Both the position numbers and the translations under genes were made by a program. The notes under the pieces are model-generated. The model saw only the letters and a list, made by a program, of their open reading frames with translations. It made no database searches and was not told the origin of the DNA. Shown here piece after piece: positions 16,334 through 25,798 of a DNA stretch of 64,000 nucleotides. This stretch comes from Alkalihalobacillus sp. LMS39 (lineage in GTDB: Bacteria > Bacillota > Bacilli > Bacillales > Bacillaceae_F). The stretch spans positions 3,162,001 through 3,226,000 of the forward strand of contig NZ_CP093300.1 in the NCBI RefSeq assembly GCF_022812285.1, in the 5' to 3' direction. Within the stretch, counting starts at the first letter, position 1. Every line of letters begins with the position of its first letter.

Positions 16334-17908
16334 TTAGCGTAGTATTGCTTTTAATTTCTCTCTAACGTGAGTTTCCAGTGCCATTTTCTTTATCTTGCCA
16401 CTAGCAGTCATTGGTAAGTCCTCTAAGAAAATAAAATGATCAGGAATTTTATAGTTGGCTATTTTGCCTTTGACATAGTCTCTCATTGATTGTTCATCTT
16501 CTTGTTGGTTCGGTTTCAGTTTTACTGCAGCACACGTAACCTCTCCTAAGACCGTATCCGGCAAGCCAATAACGGCTACCTCGAGGACACTTGGGTGTTT
16601 ATAAAAGATTTCTTCAATTTCTCTAGGATAAATATTATAGCCACCACGGATAATCATTTCTTTTTTACGGCCTACAATCCGAATATAGCCGCTCTCATCA
16701 ATCGTCGCTAAATCACCTGTATAAAACCATCCTTCATGATCCATCACTTCGTTTGTTTTTTCTTGTAATTGAAAGTACCCTTTCATTACGCCAAAGCTTT
16801 TAATGGCTAATTCACCAACTTCATTGACAGCAAGCTCGTTTCGGTTGGAATCTACTATTTTTGCCATCGCACCAGGCATTACTTTTCCAACGGTTTCAGA
16901 ACGTAGTAGATCATCATCCTCAAAACTAGTAAATGTAACCCCAGCTGATGATTCTGTTAATCCATACGAAACAACAACATCACAGCCCATTTCTGTCCGA
17001 ATTTTCTTGACAATTTCAACAGGACAAGGTGCAGCTGCAATGATTCCTGTACGCAAAGATGATAAGTCGGTATACTTAAACTCGCTATGATTTAGTTCAA
17101 GAATAAACATCGTTGGAACACCATGATGAACAGAAATCTTCTCTTGTTCAATTAGTTTTAACGCTTTATCCGCCTTAAACTGTTCCATAAAAACAATTTT
17201 TCCAGCGGTCGAGATTGCCGATAAAATTCCAGGTACCATCCCAAATACATGAAAAGCCGGCACCGCAACTAAAAACACATCATCACTTGTGCAATTCATA
17301 AACTCTGCTGATACTTTCGAAGTATGAACAACATTTTTGTGCGTTAACATGGCTCCTTTAGGCCTTCCTGTCGTTCCTGATGTATACAAGATGGAAAATA
17401 CATCTTCTACCGGATCAATTGCAATTGCTGGAGCTGGGCGTTTATCACCTAAATCCAATAGTTCAGCATAGGAAGTATGACCTTCCTTTTGAAAGCGGAC
17501 CGTCACGATATGTTCCAGCGCTCCCCCATTACCAGATGCTTTCAAGTATTGGAGCAATGTATCAAGATGTCCAGTTTCCTCTGCAATGAAGGCTACTTTT
17601 GCTCGACAATCTTCAAGAATATAGTCTAGTTCTTCCTTACGATATCGTGTATTACACGGAACTAAAATTGCACCAAGTCTAGCTAAGCCGAAATAAATCG
17701 TCACAAACTCATTCCAGTTTGGTAAGGAAGCAACGACTCGATCTCCTTTTTTTATGCCTAGCTGTGCTAGACCGGAAGCGAGTTGCTGTACATCCTCAAA
17801 AAGTTCTCTGTATGTTAGACGAGAAAGTCCATCATACATGGCTTCTTTATCAGGATAATGAAGATATGCTTCTTCTAAAACCTCAGGTAACGATTGTTTG
17901 TAATTCAA
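16334..17908 (-). CDS. Acyl/aryl-CoA ligase (class I adenylate-forming enzyme)
   Basis: A 524-residue AMP-binding enzyme that activates a carboxylic acid to its CoA thioester via an acyl-adenylate. The motifs are complete: P-loop YTSGTTGRPKGAML (about 175-188), YGLTESSAG (about 312), the GWFYTGDLATIDESGYIRI hinge region (about 390-410) and the C-terminal Lys in PMTASGKIKKMAL. The start is TTG at 17908, with GGAAGGAG eight bases before it; no in-frame ATG fits. It is the last gene of a three-gene unit after a HAD-ECH fusion and a thiolase. Its context next to a gentisate operon suggests an aryl-alkanoic or hydroxycinnamic acid substrate, but a fatty acid cannot be excluded. Confidence 0.88.
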   Translation of the reverse strand: MNYKQSLPEVLEEAYLHYPDKEAMYDGLSRLTYRELFEDVQQLASGLAQLGIKKGDRVVASLPNWNEFVTIYFGLARLGAILVPCNTRYRKEELDYILEDCRAKVAFIAEETGHLDTLLQYLKASGNGGALEHIVTVRFQKEGHTSYAELLDLGDKRPAPAIAIDPVEDVFSILYTSGTTGRPKGAMLTHKNVVHTSKVSAEFMNCTSDDVFLVAVPAFHVFGMVPGILSAISTAGKIVFMEQFKADKALKLIEQEKISVHHGVPTMFILELNHSEFKYTDLSSLRTGIIAAAPCPVEIVKKIRTEMGCDVVVSYGLTESSAGVTFTSFEDDDLLRSETVGKVMPGAMAKIVDSNRNELAVNEVGELAIKSFGVMKGYFQLQEKTNEVMDHEGWFYTGDLATIDESGYIRIVGRKKEMIIRGGYNIYPREIEEIFYKHPSVLEVAVIGLPDTVLGEVTCAAVKLKPNQQEDEQSMRDYVKGKIANYKIPDHFIFLEDLPMTASGKIKKMALETHVREKLKAILR

Positions 17909-17948
17909 TGAACATTCTCCTTCCTAGTCAAGATAGCAACTTTAGAAT

Positions 17949-19148
17949 TTAACCGACCTTGACAAGAATGGCGGCACCATTATCTCCAGCCGCACAGCCT
18001 GTCGCCAGTGCATAGCCTCCACCTTTTTCAACGGTTTCTTCAATCGCTTCAATTAGTAATCTTCCTACTGTTGGAGCTTGTGGATGTCCAAATACTAGGG
18101 ACGTCCCATAGTTATTAAAATGCATTGGATCAATTCCAAGCTCTTTTGCAAAAAACATATCATTGACGATAAACGGACTATGATTTTTGATCGTTGTCAC
18201 ATCATGAATCGATATCCCTGCTCGCTCAAGTGCCATATTCACCGCTGGTACTGGAGCCACTGGCATTGTCGCTTTTTCTGCTCTAGCGTATCCATAAGAA
18301 ATAATTTGAATAGATATGCTATCATTCGTGCTAAGACGTCTCGCATTCTCTTCTGTTGTGACGATCATCCCGACATTTCCGTCCGCTGGATGCGTCTGCC
18401 CACCAAACGAGACAATCCCATTTTCTGCTGTCGGTGTTAAGCGACTTAAGGCGTCTCTTGACGTTTCTGTCACGCCTTCGTCTGTCTCAATAACTCTCAT
18501 TTCTCGTTTTGAGACAGCCACTTCGACCGGTTGCATGTAACGTTTTTGGAAGGTACGATCATTTCTTAAAGCCTCTCCATATTGCTCATATCTACGCAAA
18601 ATGAGTTCATCCGCTTGTTCCTTCGTAAAGCCATGATCTTTAGCCACTCGTTCAGCTGTCATTAACATCCCAATCCCTGTGGATGGATCTTGCGCCATGT
18701 TATCTAAGTTCCAGTTTTCAGAAATGACTTGGCCACCCGGTCCTTTCGGGTTCGGCCAAATCGTATGTGGTCCATTCGAGCAGCGGTCTGTTAGTAAGCA
18801 ATAAGCCGTTTTAATATTGCCAACCTCAACCGCTGATGCTGCATGAAAGACCGAAGTCGTCGACGTCGCGCAAGCATGCATTAGCGTGTGCCCAGGCAGA
18901 TCAGGAGCGCCCATCATCGTTGCTACCCATGATGAACCATAAAAGACACTTTTTTGGCCAACGGTAACACCTAAATAAACATAGTCGAGTTCCTCATTTG
19001 GGTTAAGGCGCTTTGTTTCAAACCATTTTTTACTACTTTTCGCACCTAGCTCTAATGAATTTTCATTTTGCAAGCTGCCTTGCCATTTCACAAAAGGAGT
19101 TGAATAATAACCTCCATATGGTATAAAAGCTTTATTAAACATGCTCAT
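17949..19148 (-). CDS. Thiolase-family acyltransferase (probable 3-ketoacyl-CoA thiolase)
   Basis: A 399-residue thiolase-fold protein expected to split a 3-ketoacyl-CoA with CoA. The nucleophilic Cys is in LMHACATSTTS (Cys about 93). The C-terminal half has NNYGTSLVFGHPQAP (His of the GHP motif) and GCAAGDNGAA in place of the usual C-x-G-x-G motif. The divergence from FadA/AtoB suggests a specialised substrate. The frame opens at a GTG at 19157, but AAGGAAG spacing favours the ATG at 19148. It sits 19 bases after the HAD-ECH gene and 40 before the CoA ligase gene, so the three are an operon for side-chain beta-oxidation. Confidence 0.82.
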   Translation of the reverse strand: MSMFNKAFIPYGGYYSTPFVKWQGSLQNENSLELGAKSSKKWFETKRLNPNEELDYVYLGVTVGQKSVFYGSSWVATMMGAPDLPGHTLMHACATSTTSVFHAASAVEVGNIKTAYCLLTDRCSNGPHTIWPNPKGPGGQVISENWNLDNMAQDPSTGIGMLMTAERVAKDHGFTKEQADELILRRYEQYGEALRNDRTFQKRYMQPVEVAVSKREMRVIETDEGVTETSRDALSRLTPTAENGIVSFGGQTHPADGNVGMIVTTEENARRLSTNDSISIQIISYGYARAEKATMPVAPVPAVNMALERAGISIHDVTTIKNHSPFIVNDMFFAKELGIDPMHFNNYGTSLVFGHPQAPTVGRLLIEAIEETVEKGGGYALATGCAAGDNGAAILVKVG

Positions 19149-19167
19149 ACATTTCACTTCCTTCTAT

Positions 19168-21216
19168 TTAGACTTCTGCCTTTTTAAAGACTGGACGCTC
19201 TCCGTTCATTGAGGCCTTTAACCCGATATGCGCCTCCTCTGTTTCAAAGGTTTTGACTAAATAGCTTAATTCAAGTTCAATTCCCTCATCAATCGTCATT
19301 TCTGTTTGCTGATCAATGAGATCATTAATTGTCTTCATTGCAGTTTGTGCTTTAAAGCCAAGTATTTTCATTACTTTATCTGCAAACGCTTCACTTACTT
19401 GATGTGGTCGCTCACCGTTAATCATACGCTCGACATTTTCATCAGAGAATCCATCGACCATTTCGTTATACGTTGTTGGAATTTCTCTTGTTGCATATTT
19501 TTCTCGTTTCCCTTGCGCAAGCACCATTTCAATCGTTGTTTCGAGGTTCTCCATCTCGGTTAATGCAGTGACAATTCCTAAGTCTTTCGCTGCCGCTGCA
19601 GTCAACGGTTTCCCTGTTAACACAAAATATTTCGATAATTCCTTACCGACATGCTTATTCAATCGCAGCATACCGCCAAGGCCGGGATAAATCCCTAGCC
19701 CACTTTCCGGAAAAGCGAGAGAACCTTGAGCGGTTGCTACAATCGCTTGGCAAGATAGGGCAAGTTCACTTCCTCCCCCAAGGGACAGTCCGTCTAAGAC
19801 AGCAATCGTCATTTTATCTGACGTTTCCATTCTTCTAAACAATTGATGCCCTTTGCGCGTGAACTCCACATTTTTCTCTATTTGATTGCTTTCGATACAA
19901 TCAATAAAAAACTTAATATCCGCCCCTGCCACAAATGCTTTACCAGCTCCTTGAATCGCAATTCCTTTCACATCAGGGTTCTCTTCTGCCTCGTTAAAGG
20001 CCTTTTCTAATTGTTCAACAACTACTGGATTTAAGGCGTTCATCGCTTCCGGACGATTGATTGTAATATAGGCAATGCCATTTTTCGTTTCCATGTCAAT
20101 GTAGTTAAAGGCAAAGGATTGATCCTTCAGAGCATGCTCCTGTAAGATCGTCGGCACATGGAAACTAGAACGTTTCGAATTAAGCTGAGTGACCATCTCA
20201 AGTGCTTCTTTTACACCGACTTTATTGATTAATTCAAACGGACCAAACTTCCATTTTAGGCCAATCTTAGCCCCACGGTCTGTATCCTCAATACTAGCGA
20301 CACCTTCATCCACTTGCGCACCAGCGACACCGAAAACCGTCGCATAAAGGTGGCGATTAATGGCTTCAAATTTGCTTTCATCTATATCCCCACGAAGGTC
20401 CCAATCCTCTTTCATCTCTGTTTGTTTTTGAAGTAGCTCACTAGGAGCATAGAACTCACTAATTTCTTTTGCTAGGTACGTACACGAATGCTCAGCAATT
20501 GGTATTCCTGTCACATTCATTAATTCAAATGGCCCCATACCAATGTCAAACCCTTGTTTTGCCGCCGCATCAATCGTTGCGATATTCGCGACACCGTCCT
20601 GCAACAAATGAACCGATTCATTTAAAAATGGAACAAAATATCGATTGACCGCAAACCCTGGAGAGTCTTTTACGACAATGCACGTTTTATTATGAAGCTT
20701 GCCAATTAATAGAGTTGTTTCAATCGTTTCTTGACTTGTTTCTTGATGCGGAATAATTTCTACGAGTCTATTTTTGGCAGGATGATAGAAATAATGCATT
20801 CCAATTACTCGATCTGGGCGCTTTGTAAATGTCGCTAGTTCTTTTACAAACAAGCTTGATGTGTTCGTTGCAAATATGGTTTTCTCGTCACATATACTAT
20901 CAAGCTTTTGGAACACAGCACCCTTTACTTGCACATCTTCAAACACTGCTTCTACAACAAGATCGGCATCCTTTAACGCTTCATAGGAAGAAGTACCATG
21001 AAGTCGATTTAAAATCGCTTTCACTTGGTCTTCACTAAAAATCCCTCGCTCAACTCCTTCAGCAAGTGTCTTTCTAATACTTCCAATCCCTCGCTCGACC
21101 TGTTGATCTGTGACATCAACTAAGGTAACATCGAGCCCTTCTTGAGCCATTTTTTGAGCAATTCCCGATCCCATATTTCCCGCACCTATAATTCCAACTT
21201 TAAAAGATTTAGACAT
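19168..21216 (-). CDS. Fused 3-hydroxyacyl-CoA dehydrogenase / enoyl-CoA hydratase
   Basis: A 682-residue bifunctional beta-oxidation enzyme in the order dehydrogenase then hydratase, the reverse of Escherichia coli FadB and like Bacillus FadN. The NAD motif GIIGAGNMGSGIA lies at about 8-20, the catalytic His in GMHYFYHPAKN at about 140, and a second dehydrogenase C-domain follows at about 300-385. The hydratase domain (about 400-590) has GAGKAFVAGADIKFF, SLGGGSELAL (oxyanion hole) and PESGLGIYPGLGG. The frame is open from 21300, but the ATG at 21216 has AAGGAAG and gives the normal N-terminus. It is the first gene of the thiolase/ligase operon. Confidence 0.92.
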   Translation of the reverse strand: MSKSFKVGIIGAGNMGSGIAQKMAQEGLDVTLVDVTDQQVERGIGSIRKTLAEGVERGIFSEDQVKAILNRLHGTSSYEALKDADLVVEAVFEDVQVKGAVFQKLDSICDEKTIFATNTSSLFVKELATFTKRPDRVIGMHYFYHPAKNRLVEIIPHQETSQETIETTLLIGKLHNKTCIVVKDSPGFAVNRYFVPFLNESVHLLQDGVANIATIDAAAKQGFDIGMGPFELMNVTGIPIAEHSCTYLAKEISEFYAPSELLQKQTEMKEDWDLRGDIDESKFEAINRHLYATVFGVAGAQVDEGVASIEDTDRGAKIGLKWKFGPFELINKVGVKEALEMVTQLNSKRSSFHVPTILQEHALKDQSFAFNYIDMETKNGIAYITINRPEAMNALNPVVVEQLEKAFNEAEENPDVKGIAIQGAGKAFVAGADIKFFIDCIESNQIEKNVEFTRKGHQLFRRMETSDKMTIAVLDGLSLGGGSELALSCQAIVATAQGSLAFPESGLGIYPGLGGMLRLNKHVGKELSKYFVLTGKPLTAAAAKDLGIVTALTEMENLETTIEMVLAQGKREKYATREIPTTYNEMVDGFSDENVERMINGERPHQVSEAFADKVMKILGFKAQTAMKTINDLIDQQTEMTIDEGIELELSYLVKTFETEEAHIGLKASMNGERPVFKKAEV

Positions 21217-21317
21217 TGTTTTCGCTTCCTTTCCTTCATGGAGTGAAATCCACCATATCAATTCATCTTCCTTTGAATCTAATAATGTAAGCCTTCTCAA
21301 AGTAAAAGGAGTATGAG

Positions 21318-21331
21318 ATGTAGACCTACAT
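21318..21331. promoter_or_regulatory. Short palindrome upstream of the beta-oxidation operon
   Basis: ATGTAG-N2-CTACAT is a 14-bp inverted repeat about 100 bases before the HAD-ECH start. It is a possible operator. Confidence 0.35.
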
Positions 21332-21370
21332 TTATTTTAAAAGGCGTCACTCGCAAAAGGTACATTTACT

Positions 21371-21412
21371 GTATAGGAAAGTCTGTTCTATTTTTCTTTA
21401 TAGTATAGGAAA
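21371..21412 (-). promoter_or_regulatory. Paired 10-bp direct repeats, candidate activator sites
   Basis: GTATAGGAAA occurs at 21371-21380 and again at 21403-21412, 32 bases apart (three helical turns). They lie upstream of the beta-oxidation operon and just after the PucR-type regulator gene. Such spacing fits cooperative regulator binding on one face of the DNA. Confidence 0.45.
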
Positions 21413-21467
21413 TGAAACAGGTTGTCCTGAAAGATCAATAAACAGACCTAATAGACAACCCACTCCA

Positions 21468-23675
21468 TTAACTATTAATTTTATTTGTATAATATAAATC
21501 ATATAGTTTATATGCCATCATTAAATCAAAGCGGTCTTCTGAAGAATCAAGATTCACATGAAGAAGGTTTTGAATTTTTTCTAGTCTATAAAGTAATGAG
21601 CTTCTATGAATAAACAGCTCTTCTGACGTATCTTTAATACTGCCATTATGGGATAAATACACTCTTAATGTTCGGAATAAATCCATGCTTTTCCCTTCGG
21701 AATATTGTAATAACTCTTGAAGCTGCTTATCAATAAAAAGTCTAGCAATGCTTGAGTCTTTTATATTATGCAAGACCGTATACGAACCTAACTCATCAAA
21801 AACCGCAAACCCAATATCTTTAAAACGGTGATAGACAACATTAAGTGCTTGAACAGCTTGCTGGTATCCTAAATAATAATCACTTAGCTTATTTGTTGTC
21901 CCCCCAATCCCTATTAATATTTGACTTGAATCACCTTGGACCTTTAGCCACTTTGTTATTTCTTCATATAATTTTTGCCAATATACTTTTGGGTTTGTCC
22001 CTTCTCGGACAGCCGGCACAATTAATATATTTTCATCACCTTTATTAGCAATAATCATATCTTGGTCGTAAATCAATAGCCTCGTTTTTATTTGGTCCCA
22101 GAGCGTTGATTTTTTAGCTTGCTTTTCAAGTATATTGTTAGTTTGTTCATCTCTATCACTAAGATTAATCGATAGTACCGTCACTCGATGCTCGTTAAAT
22201 AAATTCCAGTTAAACAAATTGGCATATTGAATGATACTTTCTTCATTATCGATAGTCTCCACAAGTAACTTATTAATAAAACTGTCTTTCACGTGCTCTT
22301 TAGTATCTAGAACGAGTTTTTGTTTAATAAACTGGATGGAGGATATATTTCGGGCCAAATCAATGCTTAATTGATAGAAATCATCCATTGCTTCATCAGT
22401 AATATCAATAGCTAAGTACCCTAGTAACTCTCCACCACCATTCACAGGCCATACCCCGACTTTTCTATCTTCATCAACGGAAAAAAAGAGTTCTCGATGC
22501 CTCTTTTGAAAAACCTCGATAGTGGCTAAATCAATAAATGATTGCAATTCCTCTTTATTAAATGCAAATAATTGATAAGAAATCGGTCTCATAAAACGAT
22601 CAAATAAGATCACTGACTTTGAGAAAAGTTCACTTAACGTTGCTGTAATTCCATCGAAACTATCATTTTCTACCGTTTCTTTTACTAATGCCTGTTGATA
22701 ATCCAATAAATTATGTAATCGGTGCTTATGGTCTTTTTCATTTTTATATAAACGAGCATTTTCAATCATCGTTGCTACATGGCTTGATAATAACTCTAAA
22801 ATTTCGCAATCTTCTTTTGTGAAAAATCCGTTTTCTTTGTTTTCTACATGTAAAACCCCAATCGTTTTTAAATCGATTACTAAGGGGATTGTAATCTGTT
22901 GTCCTCCTGGTGTTTCTAAAAAAGGAAAATAATCTTTTAAAACATAATTTCCTTCAACTTCAATTTTCATTATTTGCCCTGCTTTTCCAAATATGGACGG
23001 TTGTAAAACAAAGCAATTTTCTTGCTCATCATACAAGTAGATACATGCAAATTGCGATCCTGTCCCTCTTCCAGCACCTTCTACTACCTTTTCTATCACT
23101 TGATCGAGAGAAGTGGCTATTGATAGATTATTACTTACCCATTCCATTCCAATAATTTTTTGTTTTTGCACTTCTTTTCTTTTCGCTAGTGAAATCGCTA
23201 TCGCTACATCTTTTCCAAATTCAACAAAAACTTCGTCCATTTCTTCTAAAAGAGGGACAAAATTTAGAAAACCAATGATGCAAAAACCATAATTATCGTT
23301 ATCATCTCTTATTGGAACAGTAAACCATGTTGAGATTTTTTTATCTATTAATAACCTGGTAAACTTACACTTCGTTTCTTCATCTACTTTATAAAATGCC
23401 AAACTGTGGTCTAATAAAGTCGGAGAACACTCTCTAACTTTCATTGGAAAATGATTCGTTATAAACGTACACTCGCCACTCCACACTTTGGAAGAAAACT
23501 GATATTCTTCCTCACGTATAATTCCTACAAAATCACACTTTAACTCTGAGCGAAAAGAATCAATTAAATATTGCAATGTTTCCTCTTCTGTATCAAATTT
23601 CACAAGTTGTCGAGCTGTTATTCTCAAATGATTTTCGAGTCTTTGTAGCAGCTTTTCGCGTTTTGTTAACTTCAT
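21468..23675 (-). CDS. GAF-domain transcriptional regulator with PucR-type HTH
   Basis: A 735-residue regulator. Two GAF-like sensor domains (about 15-170 and 185-320) are followed by a linker, a CdaR/PucR-type middle region (about 480-630) and a C-terminal helix-turn-helix of the PucR (HTH_30) type at about 660-725: HNGSIKDTSEELFIHRSSLL, then YRLEKIQNLL. Proteins of this layout sense small molecules and activate catabolic operons. GGGGAG lies before the GTG-ATG; the ATG at 23675 is chosen. Its place between the gentisate operon and the beta-oxidation operon, all on the same strand, makes it the likely regulator of one or both. Confidence 0.85.
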   Translation of the reverse strand: MKLTKREKLLQRLENHLRITARQLVKFDTEEETLQYLIDSFRSELKCDFVGIIREEEYQFSSKVWSGECTFITNHFPMKVRECSPTLLDHSLAFYKVDEETKCKFTRLLIDKKISTWFTVPIRDDNDNYGFCIIGFLNFVPLLEEMDEVFVEFGKDVAIAISLAKRKEVQKQKIIGMEWVSNNLSIATSLDQVIEKVVEGAGRGTGSQFACIYLYDEQENCFVLQPSIFGKAGQIMKIEVEGNYVLKDYFPFLETPGGQQITIPLVIDLKTIGVLHVENKENGFFTKEDCEILELLSSHVATMIENARLYKNEKDHKHRLHNLLDYQQALVKETVENDSFDGITATLSELFSKSVILFDRFMRPISYQLFAFNKEELQSFIDLATIEVFQKRHRELFFSVDEDRKVGVWPVNGGGELLGYLAIDITDEAMDDFYQLSIDLARNISSIQFIKQKLVLDTKEHVKDSFINKLLVETIDNEESIIQYANLFNWNLFNEHRVTVLSINLSDRDEQTNNILEKQAKKSTLWDQIKTRLLIYDQDMIIANKGDENILIVPAVREGTNPKVYWQKLYEEITKWLKVQGDSSQILIGIGGTTNKLSDYYLGYQQAVQALNVVYHRFKDIGFAVFDELGSYTVLHNIKDSSIARLFIDKQLQELLQYSEGKSMDLFRTLRVYLSHNGSIKDTSEELFIHRSSLLYRLEKIQNLLHVNLDSSEDRFDLMMAYKLYDLYYTNKINS

Positions 23676-23961
23676 CACCGCTCCCCTTTCTCTCGTTCAT
23701 ACTAGAGATTTGAGTTTCCTATTAACCTTAAAATTAACAATTTATTTAAAATAATCAGAATAATTATTACAACAATATTGACTTCCCACTTTTGAAACAA
23801 CATTAATAAGTGTGATTACAAGAATATAACATTATTATAATTTATACACTTGGATAATGAAACATTTAGTATAGAGGATATTCTATAGCTTTTCCTTATC
23901 TATGTTTATAAGAATGATAGAGACGAATCAAGTTATTAGCAATCTTTAGAAAGAACAGACA
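23676..23961. other. AT-rich promoter region of the regulator gene
   Basis: No ORF is visible. It should hold the minus-strand promoter for the GAF/PucR gene, as the gentisate operon terminator lies just beyond. I could not assign a clear -35/-10 pair. Confidence 0.3.
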
Positions 23962-24005
23962 GAGGATGTACGAAAAGACCAGTTATGACCTTTTTGTACA
24001 TCCTC
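23962..24005. terminator. Terminator of the gentisate operon
   Basis: GAGGATGTAC (23962-23971) pairs with GTACATCCTC (23996-24005), and the stem extends inward with an A-run/T-run. It lies 22 bases past the stop of the last gentisate-operon gene. Confidence 0.75.
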
Positions 24006-24026
24006 ATAATAAAAAAGTTGTCGTTC

Positions 24027-24614
24027 TTATATCACATAAAATTGGTTGTCATACAAGCCGAGTGGCAAATGACCTTGCTCCAGTACTTCAATTAGTGCTA
24101 AGAAAGGGTTCTTTTCCCAACCAGGCAGGTCCGCTAGCAATTCCCAAGCTACCGCTAGACCGGTAATATACATAGCTGCTCCTGTAAACATACTAATGGC
24201 GCTGCGGCTAACCGATTCTAATTGATTAAAACTACCATCATAAGCATCATGAAATACTTGTTCTGGGATGACATCATTTGCAAACGACAACAGCTCAGAT
24301 CGATTTGTTTCTTCAAGCTTTTGAGCAATCCTTATTGGAATCTGCTGCAACTCTTCCCATAACGGACTTGCCTCTAGTCGCATCGATTCTAAAAATGAAG
24401 ACAGTTGCTCTTTTGTTAAAGTGACTACTTGAGGGCACTCCGCATCTAGAGCATGTATAAACGCTTGAACAGAACTTTCTACAGGCGCTTGGTTTGTTTG
24501 ATCACCAAGCGCACTATAAAAGGTAATCTTTGAAATCCGCTCCACTAAGGCTGCGACATTTTTTCCATTCGTGCCATAGATTTCTGTATTTACATTCTTC
24601 AACGTCATCGCCAT
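24027..24614 (-). CDS. Unknown protein, last gene of the gentisate operon
   Basis: A 195-residue protein without recognised motifs. It is mostly helical in appearance, soluble, and acidic. The only hydrophobic stretch (about 140-165, SMFTGAAMYITGLAVAWELL) is too broken for a confident membrane segment. GGAGAGG precedes the ATG, and it starts 32 bases after gentisate dioxygenase, before the terminator, so it is clearly part of the operon. A role in the same pathway, for example a structural partner or transporter accessory, is only an inference from position. Confidence 0.6.
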   Translation of the reverse strand: MAMTLKNVNTEIYGTNGKNVAALVERISKITFYSALGDQTNQAPVESSVQAFIHALDAECPQVVTLTKEQLSSFLESMRLEASPLWEELQQIPIRIAQKLEETNRSELLSFANDVIPEQVFHDAYDGSFNQLESVSRSAISMFTGAAMYITGLAVAWELLADLPGWEKNPFLALIEVLEQGHLPLGLYDNQFYVI

Positions 24615-24646
24615 CTATAACCTCTCCTTCTTCCATACCCTAATGG

Positions 24647-25768
24647 TTACCTCACCAGTTTAGGAGAAAATTCACTCGTTATTTCTTGGTATCCCTTATT
24701 TTTTTCGTACGCTTCTTCTCTTTGTAAATTAAGTTTCTCCATGATTGGAAGGTCATTTGAGCAGAAAAGAATGGCATCCTCCACCGATGTGTTGACGTGC
24801 TCATGCCAAGCCCAGTTCGGGATCACAAAGTAATCTCCCTTCGACCAATAGTACTGAACTCCATTAATCACACTGTAGCCTTCCCCAGCATAGACATGGT
24901 AAATCGCTGAATTTGTATGGCGATGTGCTTTTGAATGGAACCCAGCCGGAAGCTTTTGAATCCACGCACCCATCGTCGGATTCGCTGTAGCCCCGTTCGA
25001 AGGATTAAGATATTCTACCGCGATACCATCATATGGATCTGGTTCAAAATCACTTAACCCATTCAGGGCAGCTTCTGTTTGTGCCCACTTATAAGAGCCG
25101 ACCGGAGCGATTTGCGGCGTTCGATCGGAAATTGGTCGAACGTGTCCCCCCATGTACCGTCTAGAGCTATAATTATTCGGCAACGAAGGCTTCTCTAATC
25201 CATCTGGGTGGCCTTCAAAAAAGGTTCCCGCAGCTGAATAAATGATTGGAATATCTAAAATATCCATCCAAATCATCGGCTTATCTCCTTCATGACCATG
25301 ACCATGCCAAAGCCCACCTGGAGTGATTAAATAGTCGCCTTCTTCCATATAAATTTTTTGCCCATCGACAATGGAATACGCTCCACTACCATTGGTGATA
25401 AAACGCATCGCATTTTGTGTATGACGATGTGACGGCGCTTCCTCCCCTGGTAAGATTAGCTGTACCGCTGCATACAACGTATTTGTTGTCGAAGCCCAAC
25501 CCCAAGGCTGCCTGCTTTGAAAACCGGGATTTTGAAAATAAATGGCTCTTCGTTCTCCCCCACGTTCAGGAGTGAAAATTTGAGTCGCTTCTTGCAACTT
25601 CTTCTCGAGCACTTCCCACTTCCATAAGTATGGAACGGCTTCTGGTTTTGGTTGTTTATGCATTAAATCAGGGATTGCATTCCATAATGGACCTAAATGA
25701 TATTGCTCAATCTCTCTATTAAAATCTTGAACTTCCTTACTTTGAAAAAACGAATTTGCTTCAGCCAT
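24647..25768 (-). CDS. Gentisate 1,2-dioxygenase
   Basis: A 373-residue bicupin that opens the ring of gentisate (2,5-dihydroxybenzoate) to maleylpyruvate using Fe(II) and O2. The N-terminal cupin shows HRHTQNAMRFI and GGLWHGHGHEGD (about residues 110-160). The C-terminal cupin shows HRHTNSAIYHVYAGEG and NWAWHEHVN (about 285-340). The first cupin normally holds the iron. The length fits the family. GGGAGG sits nine bases before the ATG at 25768; an ATG three codons earlier is too close. It is the fifth gene of the operon and follows the isomerase. Confidence 0.92.
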   Translation of the reverse strand: MAEANSFFQSKEVQDFNREIEQYHLGPLWNAIPDLMHKQPKPEAVPYLWKWEVLEKKLQEATQIFTPERGGERRAIYFQNPGFQSRQPWGWASTTNTLYAAVQLILPGEEAPSHRHTQNAMRFITNGSGAYSIVDGQKIYMEEGDYLITPGGLWHGHGHEGDKPMIWMDILDIPIIYSAAGTFFEGHPDGLEKPSLPNNYSSRRYMGGHVRPISDRTPQIAPVGSYKWAQTEAALNGLSDFEPDPYDGIAVEYLNPSNGATANPTMGAWIQKLPAGFHSKAHRHTNSAIYHVYAGEGYSVINGVQYYWSKGDYFVIPNWAWHEHVNTSVEDAILFCSNDLPIMEKLNLQREEAYEKNKGYQEITSEFSPKLVR

Positions 25769-25798
25769 ACAAAACATCCTCCCTTTGGATTATTCGTC

